Positions 30,373 to 37,415 of a stretch of 37,920 nucleotides of DNA are shown here, piece after piece. Positions within the stretch are counted from its first letter, which is position 1; each line of letters opens with the position of its first letter. Position numbers and translations under genes: made by a program. Source of the DNA: DASPPM01 sp052143835 (GTDB taxonomy: Bacteria; Pseudomonadota; Alphaproteobacteria; JACZXZ01); the NCBI GenBank assembly GCA_052143835.1, contig JBKQRV010000094.1, positions 1-37,920 on the forward strand. The letters are read 5' to 3'. The notes under the pieces were generated by a model, which saw only the letters and a program-made list of their open reading frames with translations, did no database searches and was not told where the DNA came from.

Positions 30373-30653
30373 GCGGCCCTCTCCAAGAGCTGGTCGAGCT
30401 TGCCCTCGGCCTCGAGTGCGACGAGCTCGTCGGAGCCGCCGATCGGCTCGCCCCGAATGAAGATTTGCGGCACCGTCTCGCGCCCCCCGGCGCGCGCGCT
30501 CATCTCGGCGCGCTTGTCGGGATCGTAGGTCACGTCGATCTCCTCGAACTGGACCCCCTTCTTCTCCAAGAGGCTTTTCGCCCGGTGGCAATAGGGGCAC
30601 CACATGGTGGTGTAGATCACGACATCGGGCACGGCGGTCCCCGCTTCGTCCAT
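30369..30653 (-). CDS. grxC: Glutaredoxin 3
   Basis: This is a small dithiol glutaredoxin of 94 residues that uses glutathione to reduce protein disulfides in the cytoplasm. The active site CPYC (19-22) follows the beta strand VVIYTTMW. The family segments GRETVPQIFIRGEPIGGSDEL (with the cis-proline before QIF) and ALEAEGKLDQLL are intact. It is translationally coupled to the downstream nitrilase-family gene through a 4-nt overlap. The start at ATG 30653 places nine residues before the first strand, slightly longer than usual. Confidence 0.96.
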   Translation of the reverse strand: MDEAGTAVPDVVIYTTMWCPYCHRAKSLLEKKGVQFEEIDVTYDPDKRAEMSARAGGRETVPQIFIRGEPIGGSDELVALEAEGKLDQLLERAA

Positions 30654-30705
30654 TGCTGGCTCCCTAATTAGGCGCCCCTGGCCATAAAGTAAACACGCTC
30701 CCAGG

Positions 30706-31437
30706 TTAGCCGGGAAGCTCTAATCCCTCCCCGCCTTCGGGCCCGTAGAAGACGACCCAAGTAACGAGCTCTTGCCCGAAGCCCTCGAAGCGGTGCTCGA
30801 CGCCGGCAGGCGCAAAGAGCGCATCGCCGGGGGCGAAGGGGCTGCGGCGCCCCCCGCAAAGGAACGTCCCCTTTCCCTTCTGGACCACGTAAAGCTCGTC
30901 CCGCGTATGCGGCGTCTGCGGGTCTGATTTGCGGGGATTGTAGAGCTTGAGGGTGAGGGAGCCGTGCTCGAAGACGGGGACGGAGCGTGGCTGCGCATCG
31001 GCCGCGATGGAGCCGAGCGCGCCTTCGATCCCCCAGCAGAGCTCGCCCTGAGGGGCCGGATGCGGGGCCGAGGCCTCGCCGCCATCGGCGCCATAGAAGA
31101 CGACCCAGACGGCGAGGTCGCGGCTGAAATACTCGAAACGGTGATCCACGAGGGCGGGCACGAAAAGCACGTCGCCGGGAGCGAAGGGGTGGCGCCTGTC
31201 GCCGTTCACGAAGCTGCCGCGGCCGCGCATCACGACGTAGAGCTCGTCCTGCCTGTGCGGACGCTGATTGTCGCGCCCCACGGGAGCGTAGATCTCGAGG
31301 CTCATGCTGCCGTGGGCGAAGACCCTGGCGTAGGGTACCGGGACGCCGGAGGGGATCGCTTTGAGAGCTCCCGCGAGCGTGAAGCGGACGGCCGGCAAAT
31401 CCTCTTGTCGCATCTCGCGCGCTGTCGTCTTTTCCAT
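30706..31437 (-). CDS. Tandem cupin-domain (bicupin) protein
   Basis: The 243-residue protein contains two very similar cupin modules, about 116 residues apart. Module one has PHRQDELYVVMRGRG (60-74), metal ligand candidates His61, Glu65 and His99, and FAPGDVLFVPALVDHRFE. Module two has PHTRDELYVVQKGKG (176-190), His177, Glu181 and His215, and FAPGDALFAPAGVEHRFE. Both end WVVFYG. A metal-binding enzyme or ligand-binding protein is implied, but no specific reaction can be named. GAGGAG lies 4 nt before ATG 31437; an open frame continues upstream but without similarity. It is inserted between comF (7-bp gap) and grxC, genes often found adjacent. Confidence 0.88.
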   Translation of the reverse strand: MEKTTAREMRQEDLPAVRFTLAGALKAIPSGVPVPYARVFAHGSMSLEIYAPVGRDNQRPHRQDELYVVMRGRGSFVNGDRRHPFAPGDVLFVPALVDHRFEYFSRDLAVWVVFYGADGGEASAPHPAPQGELCWGIEGALGSIAADAQPRSVPVFEHGSLTLKLYNPRKSDPQTPHTRDELYVVQKGKGTFLCGGRRSPFAPGDALFAPAGVEHRFEGFGQELVTWVVFYGPEGGEGLELPG

Positions 31438-31444
31438 GTGCTCC

Positions 31445-32206
31445 TCATCCGAAGGACTGCGGCCGCACCACGCGGGCGAGCGCCAGCACATCGACGTGCG
31501 CTGCCCCCGACTCGATCAGCACTTTCGCGCAGGCGTCCACCGTGGCGCCCGTGGTGAACACGTCGTCGATCAGAAGCACGCGCGCGCCTCTAATGCGGCG
31601 CACGGCACCGGCGCTCGGCGCGAAGGCGTCGCGCACGTTGCGGCGCCGCTCGGCGGCATTGAGCCGGCCTTGCGAAGGCGTGCGGCGCTTGCGCAGCAGG
31701 AGGTCGGGGATGCAGGGCACGCCGCTTGCCGCGGCGAGCGCATTGGCGAGGAGGGCCGCCTGGTTGTAGCGACGCATGAAGAGGCGGGTCCAATGGAGAG
31801 GAACGGGGACGAGAAGGCTCGCGTCGGCGAGAAGCTCGGCGCCGGCGCGCGCCATCCATGCGGCGTAAGCCTTCGTTCCCTGCAGCCGGTCGCCGTGCTT
31901 GAAGCCAAGGATGAGCCGGCGGCTCGCCTCGCTGTAGCGGAAGACGGCGCGCGCCCGCGCGAAGTGCCTCTTATGGGCGAGGCATACCCCGCACAGCGCC
32001 GCCTCGCCTGGATCGACCTCGAAGGGCATGCCGCAGCAGGCGCAAAGGGGCGGCGCCAGGAAGTCGATGGTGCGCCAGCAGGCCGGGCAAAGCGTCCCCG
32101 GCCGCTCGACCACGACGCCGCAGCCGAGACAGCGCGCCGGCAGCACCGCGCCGAGGGCGACATTCGCCCAGTGGCGCAGGCTTGGCACCGCGATGTTCGC
32201 GCGCAT
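31445..32206 (-). CDS. comF: ComF family phosphoribosyltransferase-like protein
   Basis: ComF proteins have an N-terminal zinc finger and a phosphoribosyltransferase fold; in competent bacteria they take part in processing of imported DNA, while their role elsewhere is unclear. The 253 residues show cysteine pairs CLGC (26-29), CPAC (40-43), CACC (55-58) and CGVC (72-75). Then come FKHGDRL, VPVPLHWTRLFMRRYNQA and the PRPP loop VLLIDDVFTTGAT. It is the first gene of a leftward group (comF, bicupin, grxC, nitrilase) and is divergent from the NDUFAF5-like methyltransferase, a pairing common in alphaproteobacteria. Confidence 0.95.
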   Translation of the reverse strand: MRANIAVPSLRHWANVALGAVLPARCLGCGVVVERPGTLCPACWRTIDFLAPPLCACCGMPFEVDPGEAALCGVCLAHKRHFARARAVFRYSEASRRLILGFKHGDRLQGTKAYAAWMARAGAELLADASLLVPVPLHWTRLFMRRYNQAALLANALAAASGVPCIPDLLLRKRRTPSQGRLNAAERRRNVRDAFAPSAGAVRRIRGARVLLIDDVFTTGATVDACAKVLIESGAAHVDVLALARVVRPQSFG

Positions 32207-32311
32207 GAGGGACCATGAAAGTCCCGCCGCGGCGGGCTGTCAATGAGCGTGCGGTCTCCAAGCCCGGTCCGGACTTGGTCGAAAAGCGGCGGCCATGCCA
32301 TATATAGAGGC

Positions 32312-33229
32312 ATGACCCAAGCGGGGATGGAGGTCTTCGACCGCCGGCTTGTGCGGCGCCACCGCGAGCGCGCCGCCGCGCGGCTCGAGCATCACGACTT
32401 CCTCTTCCGCGAGGTGGCGGAGCGCCTTGCCGACCGCCTCGCGGACACCAAGCGCCACTTCCCCCTCGCCCTCGATCTCGGCTGCCGCGGCGGCGAGCTG
32501 GCCCGGCTCGCGCTTGGCCGGAGCGGCATCGAGCGCCTCGTCGAAATCGGTTTGACCCTCGGCCTCCTCAGCCGCGCCGAGGGCTTGGCCGTCGTCGCCG
32601 ACGAGGAGGCGCTGCCCTTCGCCGATGCGAGCTTCGATCTCATCCTCAGCAATTTGGCGCTCCATTGGGTCAACGACCTGCCGGGTGCGCTTATCCAGGC
32701 CCGCCGCGCGCTCAAGCCCGACGGGCTCTTCCTTGCAGCCCTCCTCGGCGGCGAGACGCTCCGCGAGCTGCGCGCGGCGCTGCTCGAGGCGGAGGTCGAG
32801 GTTGAGGGGGGTGCGGGCCCACGCGTCTCGCCCTTTGCCGACGTGCGCGACGGGGGCGCGCTCCTGCAGCGCGCCGGCTTCGCGCTTCCCGTGGTCGACC
32901 GCGACACCATCGCCGTGACCTATCCGTCGGCATTGGCGCTCATGCGCGACTTGCGCGGCATGGGCGAGACGAACGCGGTCGCGGCATTGCGGCGCGGCTT
33001 CAGCCGGCGCACGACGCTTCTGCGCGCGGCGGCGCGCTACGAGGAGCGCTTTGCCGGCCCCGATGGGCGCATTCCCGCGACCTTCGAGGTCATTTACCTG
33101 ACTGCCTGGGCGCCGCACGCCTCACAGCAGAAGCCGCTCAAGCCCGGCAGCGCCACCGCCCGCCTCGCGGCGGCGCTCGACAGCGAGGAACGGCCGGCGG
33201 GCGATAAAGTCCCGCGCGGCGCGCGCTGA
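32312..33229 (+). CDS. SAM-dependent methyltransferase, NDUFAF5/BioC-like
   Basis: The 305-residue protein opens with MEVFDRRLVRRHRERAA, the N-terminal signature of the alphaproteobacterial homologues of mitochondrial NDUFAF5, a complex I assembly factor that hydroxylates an arginine of NDUFS7. The SAM site LALDLGCRGGELA (52-64), NLALHWVNDLPGAL and PDGLFLAALLGGETL are present. The C-terminal segment FEVIYLTAWAPHASQQKPLKPGSA is also typical. I chose ATG 32312 because AGAGG lies just before it; ATG 32327 is an alternative, and an open frame extends back to 32243. It is divergent from comF. An A+T-rich TATATA at about 32300-32305 may be a promoter element. Confidence 0.9.
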   Translation: MTQAGMEVFDRRLVRRHRERAAARLEHHDFLFREVAERLADRLADTKRHFPLALDLGCRGGELARLALGRSGIERLVEIGLTLGLLSRAEGLAVVADEEALPFADASFDLILSNLALHWVNDLPGALIQARRALKPDGLFLAALLGGETLRELRAALLEAEVEVEGGAGPRVSPFADVRDGGALLQRAGFALPVVDRDTIAVTYPSALALMRDLRGMGETNAVAALRRGFSRRTTLLRAAARYEERFAGPDGRIPATFEVIYLTAWAPHASQQKPLKPGSATARLAAALDSEERPAGDKVPRGAR

Positions 33230-33239
33230 AGCCGGCCTG

Positions 33240-33281
33240 TTGACTTAGGTCAATGCGAAAAGCAGGCGGCAAGCTTAACCT
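33240..33281 (+). promoter_or_regulatory. FNR/FixK/DNR-type box and class II promoter of the cytochrome c gene
   Basis: A perfect dyad TTGAC-TTAG-GTCAA lies at 33240-33253, matching the Crp/FNR-family consensus TTGAT-N4-ATCAA with the C/G variant used by FixK, DNR and NnrR type regulators. A -10-like TAACCT begins at 33276, which is 29.5 nt from the box centre, exactly as expected for a class II promoter with the site at -41.5. The cytochrome c start follows 51 nt later. Confidence 0.75.
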
Positions 33282-33332
33282 GCATCTCGTCGAGTAGGCG
33301 CCTTAGGCGGGCGCACAGCTTGCGAGGCGCAT

Positions 33333-33656
33333 ATGGAAAAGGCTGCGTTCTTCTTTCTGCTCGCGATCTCGCTGGTACCCCCTGCTCTCGCACAAGAGAG
33401 CAAAGTTACGGGCGATGCGAACAGGGGCTACACGCTCGCGCAGCGTTGGTGCTCGGATTGTCATCTCCTCAAGGGCGAGAACCGCGCCGTTCAAGGCATT
33501 CCGCCCTTCCAGGCGATCGCGCGCGACCCGAGCAAGACGCCGGAATATCTGCGCGCCTTCCTTGTCAAGCCGCACGGGTCGATGCCGCCGCTCGAGCTCG
33601 ACCGGCGCCAGATCGAGGACATCATCGCCTATATCGGATCGTTGCGGGCGCGCTGA
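33333..33656 (+). CDS. Small periplasmic class I c-type cytochrome
   Basis: This is a 107-residue electron carrier. It has a Sec signal peptide (about 1-20, cleaved after ALA), a heme-binding CSDCH (Cys40, Cys43, His44), and a likely axial Met84 in HGSMPPLELDRRQIEDIIAYI, the usual class I C-terminal helix. A GAGG ribosome site precedes ATG 33333. The gene stands alone behind an FNR/FixK-type box, so expression at low oxygen or in response to nitrogen oxides is likely. The redox partners are not identifiable. It converges on vapC. Confidence 0.93.
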   Translation: MEKAAFFFLLAISLVPPALAQESKVTGDANRGYTLAQRWCSDCHLLKGENRAVQGIPPFQAIARDPSKTPEYLRAFLVKPHGSMPPLELDRRQIEDIIAYIGSLRAR

Positions 33657-33713
33657 GAGGGCCAGGCCGACTTGCCCTCGACAAGGCGGCGGCTCGCTCC
33701 CGAGTGCCGATGC

Positions 33714-34103
33714 TCACCTTATCACTTCAATGGCGATGCCGAGCGGCCGCGCGAGGCTCTGCCAGGCCCGGTCGGCCGTGAGCGCCTTGACGCCCCTTTG
33801 CCGCGCGAGCGCAAGGCACGCCCGGTCGCCGAGCGACAGCCCCGCCGTCTTCGTCGCCGGCAGGAGCAGCCCGGCCGCATAGGCCAATTCCTTGTCGAAG
33901 ACGACGTGTTCGATGCGCAGCGGATCGATCATCAGACGAATTTCCGCCTCTGCAGAGCCTCGCCGCGCGAAGTATCCGGCAACCTCGGCCAAATTGACCG
34001 TTGTCATTGCCGAGCGCTCAAGAGTCGCTTCGACTAGGTCTGCCCCAGCCTCTCGGAGAATCAAGGCGACGAGCGCGGACGCATCAAGAACCGCAGTGGT
34101 CAC
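33714..34103 (-). CDS. vapC: PIN-domain toxin VapC
   Basis: This is a type II toxin ribonuclease of 129 residues. The PIN-fold acidic residues are visible: Asp7 in AVLDASALVALIL, Glu40 in VNLAEVAGYFA, and the Asp residues in LSLGDRACLALA and LTADRAW, so the active site appears complete. The start is GTG, overlapping the antitoxin stop by 4 nt (GTGA). VapC toxins cleave tRNA or rRNA when not bound by the antitoxin; the target here is unknown. It is a lone chromosomal pair inserted between the cytochrome c and mutT genes. Confidence 0.93.
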   Translation of the reverse strand: MTTAVLDASALVALILREAGADLVEATLERSAMTTVNLAEVAGYFARRGSAEAEIRLMIDPLRIEHVVFDKELAYAAGLLLPATKTAGLSLGDRACLALARQRGVKALTADRAWQSLARPLGIAIEVIR

Positions 34104-34351
34104 TCGCGCTCCGCTTCGCGACGGCGCTCGGCGATGAAATCATCGACGGAGACTTTCGACTTTCCCTTCAAGAGGCGCCGGGCGATCGCCTGTGAGCGCG
34201 CGACCGCCTCCGCCGTCGTCATGATGTGCATCTCGCGGCCTTCGAGCGCAATCACGACATTGCCGCCCCGCTCGAGCCCGACGGCCTTGCGGAATCCCGC
34301 GGGTAGGCTGAGGCGACCGGAGGTGGAGACTTTGGCGTGTGCGTATTTCAT
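34100..34351 (-). CDS. vapB: AbrB/MazE-type antitoxin of the VapBC pair
   Basis: This is an 83-residue DNA-binding antitoxin. The N-terminal swapped-hairpin AbrB fold is seen in YAHAKVSTSGRLSLPAGFRK and VGLERGGNVVIALEGREMHIMT (about 3-45). A basic C-terminal arm, with SKVSVDDFIAERRREAERE, should wrap the toxin. AAGGA lies 9 nt before ATG 34351; the frame is open further up but without similarity. VapB proteins normally bind their own promoter, so autoregulation of this two-gene unit is expected. It is coupled to vapC by overlap. Confidence 0.92.
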   Translation of the reverse strand: MKYAHAKVSTSGRLSLPAGFRKAVGLERGGNVVIALEGREMHIMTTAEAVARSQAIARRLLKGKSKVSVDDFIAERRREAERE

Positions 34352-34423
34352 GGCGAAAATTCCTTGTAAGCCGTCTTTTGAGAAATATGGCGCGAATCCC
34401 GGCGAAAGCAAGCGCTTTGTCGG

Positions 34424-34897
34424 CTACAACAGCTCCTCGAGCACCGGGATGAGGGGGGCGTCCGCGGGCGGCATGGCGTAGTTGCGCAAGTCCGCGGGCC
34501 GCACCCATTTGAGGCGCTGGCCCTCCTTCGCGCGCGCGGTGCCCTTCCACACCCGGCATACGAAAAGCGGCATGAGGAGATGGAAGCGCTCGTAGCGGTG
34601 GGAGGCGAAGGCGAGCGGGGCCAGGCAGCTCTCCGCCGTGTCGATACCGAGCTCCTCGCGGAGCTCGCGCACGAGGGCCGCCTCGGGCGACTCGCCGTCC
34701 TTGACCTTGCCGCCGGGGAACTCCCAGAGGCCCGCCATGCTCTTGCCGGGCGGGCGCTCGGCGAGGAGGACGCGGCCGTCGCGATCGACGAGGGCGGCAG
34801 CCGCCACCAGCACGAGCGGCAGCGCTGCGGCGGGCGGCTGGCCAGGGCCGGCGCAGCCGCTGATCGCGCCTTCCCCTTCAGCTTCGGTAGCTGCCAT
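34424..34897 (-). CDS. mutT: Nudix hydrolase, 8-oxo-dGTP diphosphatase (MutT)
   Basis: MutT clears oxidised nucleotides such as 8-oxo-dGTP before they are built into DNA. From ATG 34897 it has 157 residues, including about 25 before the first Nudix strand (LVLVAAAALVDRDGRVLLAE). The complete Nudix box, from GKVKDGE through RELREELGI, is present, preceded by MAGLWEFPGGK, which is the MutT-type signature. The C-terminus ends IPVLEELL. It overlaps the argJ stop by 20 nt. ArgJ followed by MutT is a common alphaproteobacterial order. A later start inside the N-terminal tail cannot be excluded. Confidence 0.93.
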   Translation of the reverse strand: MAATEAEGEGAISGCAGPGQPPAAALPLVLVAAAALVDRDGRVLLAERPPGKSMAGLWEFPGGKVKDGESPEAALVRELREELGIDTAESCLAPLAFASHRYERFHLLMPLFVCRVWKGTARAKEGQRLKWVRPADLRNYAMPPADAPLIPVLEELL

Positions 34898-36107
34898 TGA
34901 TGTCGACGTAGCCGTGGGTGAGATCGCAGCTCCACACCGTGGCGCGGGCGCGCCCGACGCCGAGATCGACCGCGATGTGGATGTTGCGCCCCGCCATGTG
35001 GTGCTGGACCGGCGCCTCGTCATAGCCCTCGACCGCGCCGCCCTTCTCGGCGATGCGCACCCCGCCGACGGCGATCGCGAGGCGGTCGCGCTCCGCCCGC
35101 TCGCCCGCCTTGCCGACCGCCATGACGATGCGGCCCCAGTTGGCGTCACCCGCCGCGAGCGCCGTCTTGACGAGGGGCGAGTTGCCGATGGCGAGCCCGA
35201 CGCGCCGCGCGGCACGGGCCGAGAGCGCACCCGTCACCTCGATGGTGACGAACTTCTGGGCCCCCTCGCCGTCGCGCACGACCTGCTGGGCGAGATCGAT
35301 CGCGACCTCCTCGAGCGCGCGGCGGAAGTCCTTGAGCCGCGGGTCGCCCGCGCGCGTCACGCGCTTGTGCTTGGCCTTGCCGGTCGCGGCGAGAAGCAAG
35401 GTATCGCTCGTCGAGGTGTCGCCGTCCACGGTGATCGAATTGAAGGAGCGCTCGTTGCTCGCCTTGAGAAGCGCCTGCAGCACCGCTGCCGGGATGGCGG
35501 CATCGGTGAAGATGAAGGCGAGCATCGTCGCCATGTCGGGCGCGATCATGCCCGAGCCCTTGGCGATGCCGTTGATCGCGACGGCCGTGCCGTCGATCGC
35601 GGCCCGGCGCGTGGCCCCCTTGGCGAAGGTGTCGGTGGTCATGATCGCCTGGGCGGCTTCCGGCCAGGCTCGCTCCGACAACCCCTGCACTGCCGCGGGC
35701 AGCGCCGCCACGATCTTCTCGCCCGGCAGCGGCTGGCCGATCACGCCGGTCGAGGCGACATAGACCTCGCGCGGATGACATCCGACGAGCCGCGCCATGG
35801 CCTTGGCGCTCTCCTCGACCACCTTGCGGCCGCCGCGGCCGGTGAAGGTGTTGGCGTTGCCCGAATTGACCACGAGCGCCCGCGCCTTGCCGCGCGGAAG
35901 GCAGGCGCGGCACCATTCGACCGGCGCTCCGGCCGTGAGCGAGCGCGTCAAGACCCCCGCCACGGTGGTGCCGGGATCGAGCACCGCGACCAAGAGGTCG
36001 CTGCGGTCCTTGTAGCGGATGCCGCAGGCGGCGGCGGCGAGCCGCACGCCGGCGATCGGCGGCAGATCCGGGAAGCGCGTTGGAGCAAGCGGAGAGCGCT
36101 CGGGCAT
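34878..36107 (-). CDS. argJ: Bifunctional glutamate N-acetyltransferase/amino-acid N-acetyltransferase ArgJ
   Basis: ArgJ moves the acetyl group from N-acetylornithine back to glutamate (and in some species also uses acetyl-CoA), closing the cyclic arginine pathway. The 409-residue precursor is self-cleaved before the nucleophile Thr194 in KGSGMIAPDMATMLAF, giving alpha and beta chains. LVVNSGNANTFTGR, VASTGVIGQPL, VDGDTSTSDT and the C-terminal DLTHGYVDINGSYRS are all family features. AGGAC precedes ATG 36107, and homology begins at about residue 9, so I prefer it to the upstream open frame. It lies between ppiC and mutT in the same direction. Confidence 0.97.
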   Translation of the reverse strand: MPERSPLAPTRFPDLPPIAGVRLAAAACGIRYKDRSDLLVAVLDPGTTVAGVLTRSLTAGAPVEWCRACLPRGKARALVVNSGNANTFTGRGGRKVVEESAKAMARLVGCHPREVYVASTGVIGQPLPGEKIVAALPAAVQGLSERAWPEAAQAIMTTDTFAKGATRRAAIDGTAVAINGIAKGSGMIAPDMATMLAFIFTDAAIPAAVLQALLKASNERSFNSITVDGDTSTSDTLLLAATGKAKHKRVTRAGDPRLKDFRRALEEVAIDLAQQVVRDGEGAQKFVTIEVTGALSARAARRVGLAIGNSPLVKTALAAGDANWGRIVMAVGKAGERAERDRLAIAVGGVRIAEKGGAVEGYDEAPVQHHMAGRNIHIAVDLGVGRARATVWSCDLTHGYVDINGSYRS

Positions 36108-36178
36108 GCTGTCCTCGTCTCGTGCCTCACGGCGGGCGCGACCGGCCGGGCCTCCGCCCAAGCGGACCGCAGGGCGGC

Positions 36179-37099
36179 CTATTGCTTCTTGGGCTCGGCA
36201 CCGCCCTTCTTCTCGTCGCCTTCGGTCTTGGGCGAGCCGTCCGCATTGAAGCGCGTGATGGCGGCCTTGCCGCGCAACTCGTTGACGATTTCCGTGATCG
36301 TGTCGCGGCTCGCCTCGCGCTCGAGCTCGTCCTTTTGCTCCTCGAAGGTGGGCGGGGTGGATTGGCGCACCTCCTCGACCTTGATCACGTGCCAGCCGAA
36401 CTGGGTCTTGACCGGCGTCTCGGTGTATTGGCCCGGCTTGAGCGCGAAGGCGGCGTCCGCGAACTCCGGCACCACGTCGCCGCGCTTGATGAAGCCGAGA
36501 TCGCCGCCTTTGGCCGCGGACGGGCCGCTCGAGCTCTTCTTCGCGAGCTCGGCGAAATCGGCCCCGCCCTTGAGCTCCTTGATCACCGCCTTGGCCTCGT
36601 CCTCGCTTTTCACGAGAATGTGGCGGGCATGCACTTCGGGCTCCGGCGGGTTCGTCTTGAGATACTCCTCGTAGCGCTTCTTGAGCACGTCGTCCGTGAG
36701 CTTCGCCTTGACCGCGCGCGTGAGATAGACGCTTTGAATGACCTGGTCCTCGAGCCGCACCATGCGCGCCTTGACCTCCTGGTCCGTGGCCAGGCCTTGC
36801 GCGCGGGCCGCCGCGACGAGCAGCTTGCCGTCAATGAGCCGCTCGAGCAGGGCCGGGTAGACGATCTCGAAGGGGAAGGACTGGTATTGTTGGGGCAAGT
36901 CCTGCCGCGCCGCCTCGACGTCCGAGCGGTGGATCTCGCTGCCGTTGACGGTCGCCACCACCGGGTCGCCGGCCGCCGCACCGGCGGCGGCCGGAGGGGC
37001 GCCGGCGGTTTGCGCCGCGGCGGCGGAGGCCAAGGCTGCGACTGCCAGCGTGCCAAGGACGGCCGCCGCGCGTGCCGCCCGGGCGGTTTGGGAAAACAT
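36179..37099 (-). CDS. Periplasmic parvulin-type peptidyl-prolyl cis-trans isomerase
   Basis: This is a folding factor of 306 residues of the PpiC/SurA/PrsA class. The Sec signal peptide covers about 1-30 (Ala-rich, cleaved near AAAQT). A SurA-N-like helical domain spans about 45-150, and the parvulin domain about 157-247 (HARHILVKSEDEA, GGDLGFIKRGDVVPEF, TQFGWHVIKVEE). The C-terminal tail is charged and rich in Lys, Glu and Gly. GGAGG lies 7 nt before ATG 37099. It is divergent from secA, an arrangement seen in many alphaproteobacteria that joins protein export with folding of exported proteins. Confidence 0.95.
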   Translation of the reverse strand: MFSQTARAARAAAVLGTLAVAALASAAAAQTAGAPPAAAGAAAGDPVVATVNGSEIHRSDVEAARQDLPQQYQSFPFEIVYPALLERLIDGKLLVAAARAQGLATDQEVKARMVRLEDQVIQSVYLTRAVKAKLTDDVLKKRYEEYLKTNPPEPEVHARHILVKSEDEAKAVIKELKGGADFAELAKKSSSGPSAAKGGDLGFIKRGDVVPEFADAAFALKPGQYTETPVKTQFGWHVIKVEEVRQSTPPTFEEQKDELEREASRDTITEIVNELRGKAAITRFNADGSPKTEGDEKKGGAEPKKQ

Positions 37100-37115
37100 C
37101 GACGCACCTCCAAAG

Positions 37116-37153
37116 GGACGGCGGGAGTCTTGCTCTCGGGCACCCCGCCGTCC
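37116..37153 (-). other. Hairpin in the parvulin gene leader
   Basis: A perfect 10-bp inverted repeat, GGACGGCGGG (37116-37125) and CCCGCCGTCC (37144-37153), has an 18-nt loop. Its base lies 4 nt upstream of the GGAGG ribosome site of the parvulin gene. It could modulate translation or mRNA life. No terminator-like U-run is present. Confidence 0.45.
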
Positions 37154-37188
37154 GACGTGGTGCCCCTGATGCCGCGAAATGCGGCTCG

Positions 37189-37216
37189 ATAATGCACAAA
37201 GCGCCCCGCGGTACAA
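37189..37216 (-). promoter_or_regulatory. Candidate promoter of the parvulin gene
   Basis: On the minus strand, TTGTAC (37216-37211) and CATTAT (37194-37189) are separated by 16 bp. They match the sigma-70 consensus boxes at 3 and 4 of 6 positions. The resulting leader of about 80 nt would include the hairpin at 37116-37153. Confidence 0.35.
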
Positions 37217-37326
37217 GAAAAGCTTGGCGACGCGCCCGATGGGCGCCTTCGCGGCAGCCCGCGCAAGAGATACGCGCAGGCGCTCCACCGCATGCGCGAC
37301 ACCCCCCGCTGCCGGCGCCCAAATCA

Positions 37327-37355
37327 TTGACAGCTACGGCCGAGCCTCTTATCTG
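37327..37355 (+). promoter_or_regulatory. Candidate sigma-70 promoter of secA
   Basis: A perfect TTGACA (37327-37332) is followed after 17 bp by TATCTG (37350-37355), a weak -10. The start codon of secA lies about 54 nt beyond the expected transcription start. The remainder of the 316-bp divergent gap shows no gene. Confidence 0.5.
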
Positions 37356-37415
37356 TGCTGCGGGCCCGCGCCGTGCGGAGTGGGCCCCCGTCTGTCCGCC
37401 TTCGAGGACCGCCCC

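Noticed and set aside
34638..36674. 678-residue plus-strand frame across argJ and its neighbours
   Set aside because: It is antisense to argJ, mutT and ppiC, with no domain and a biased composition.
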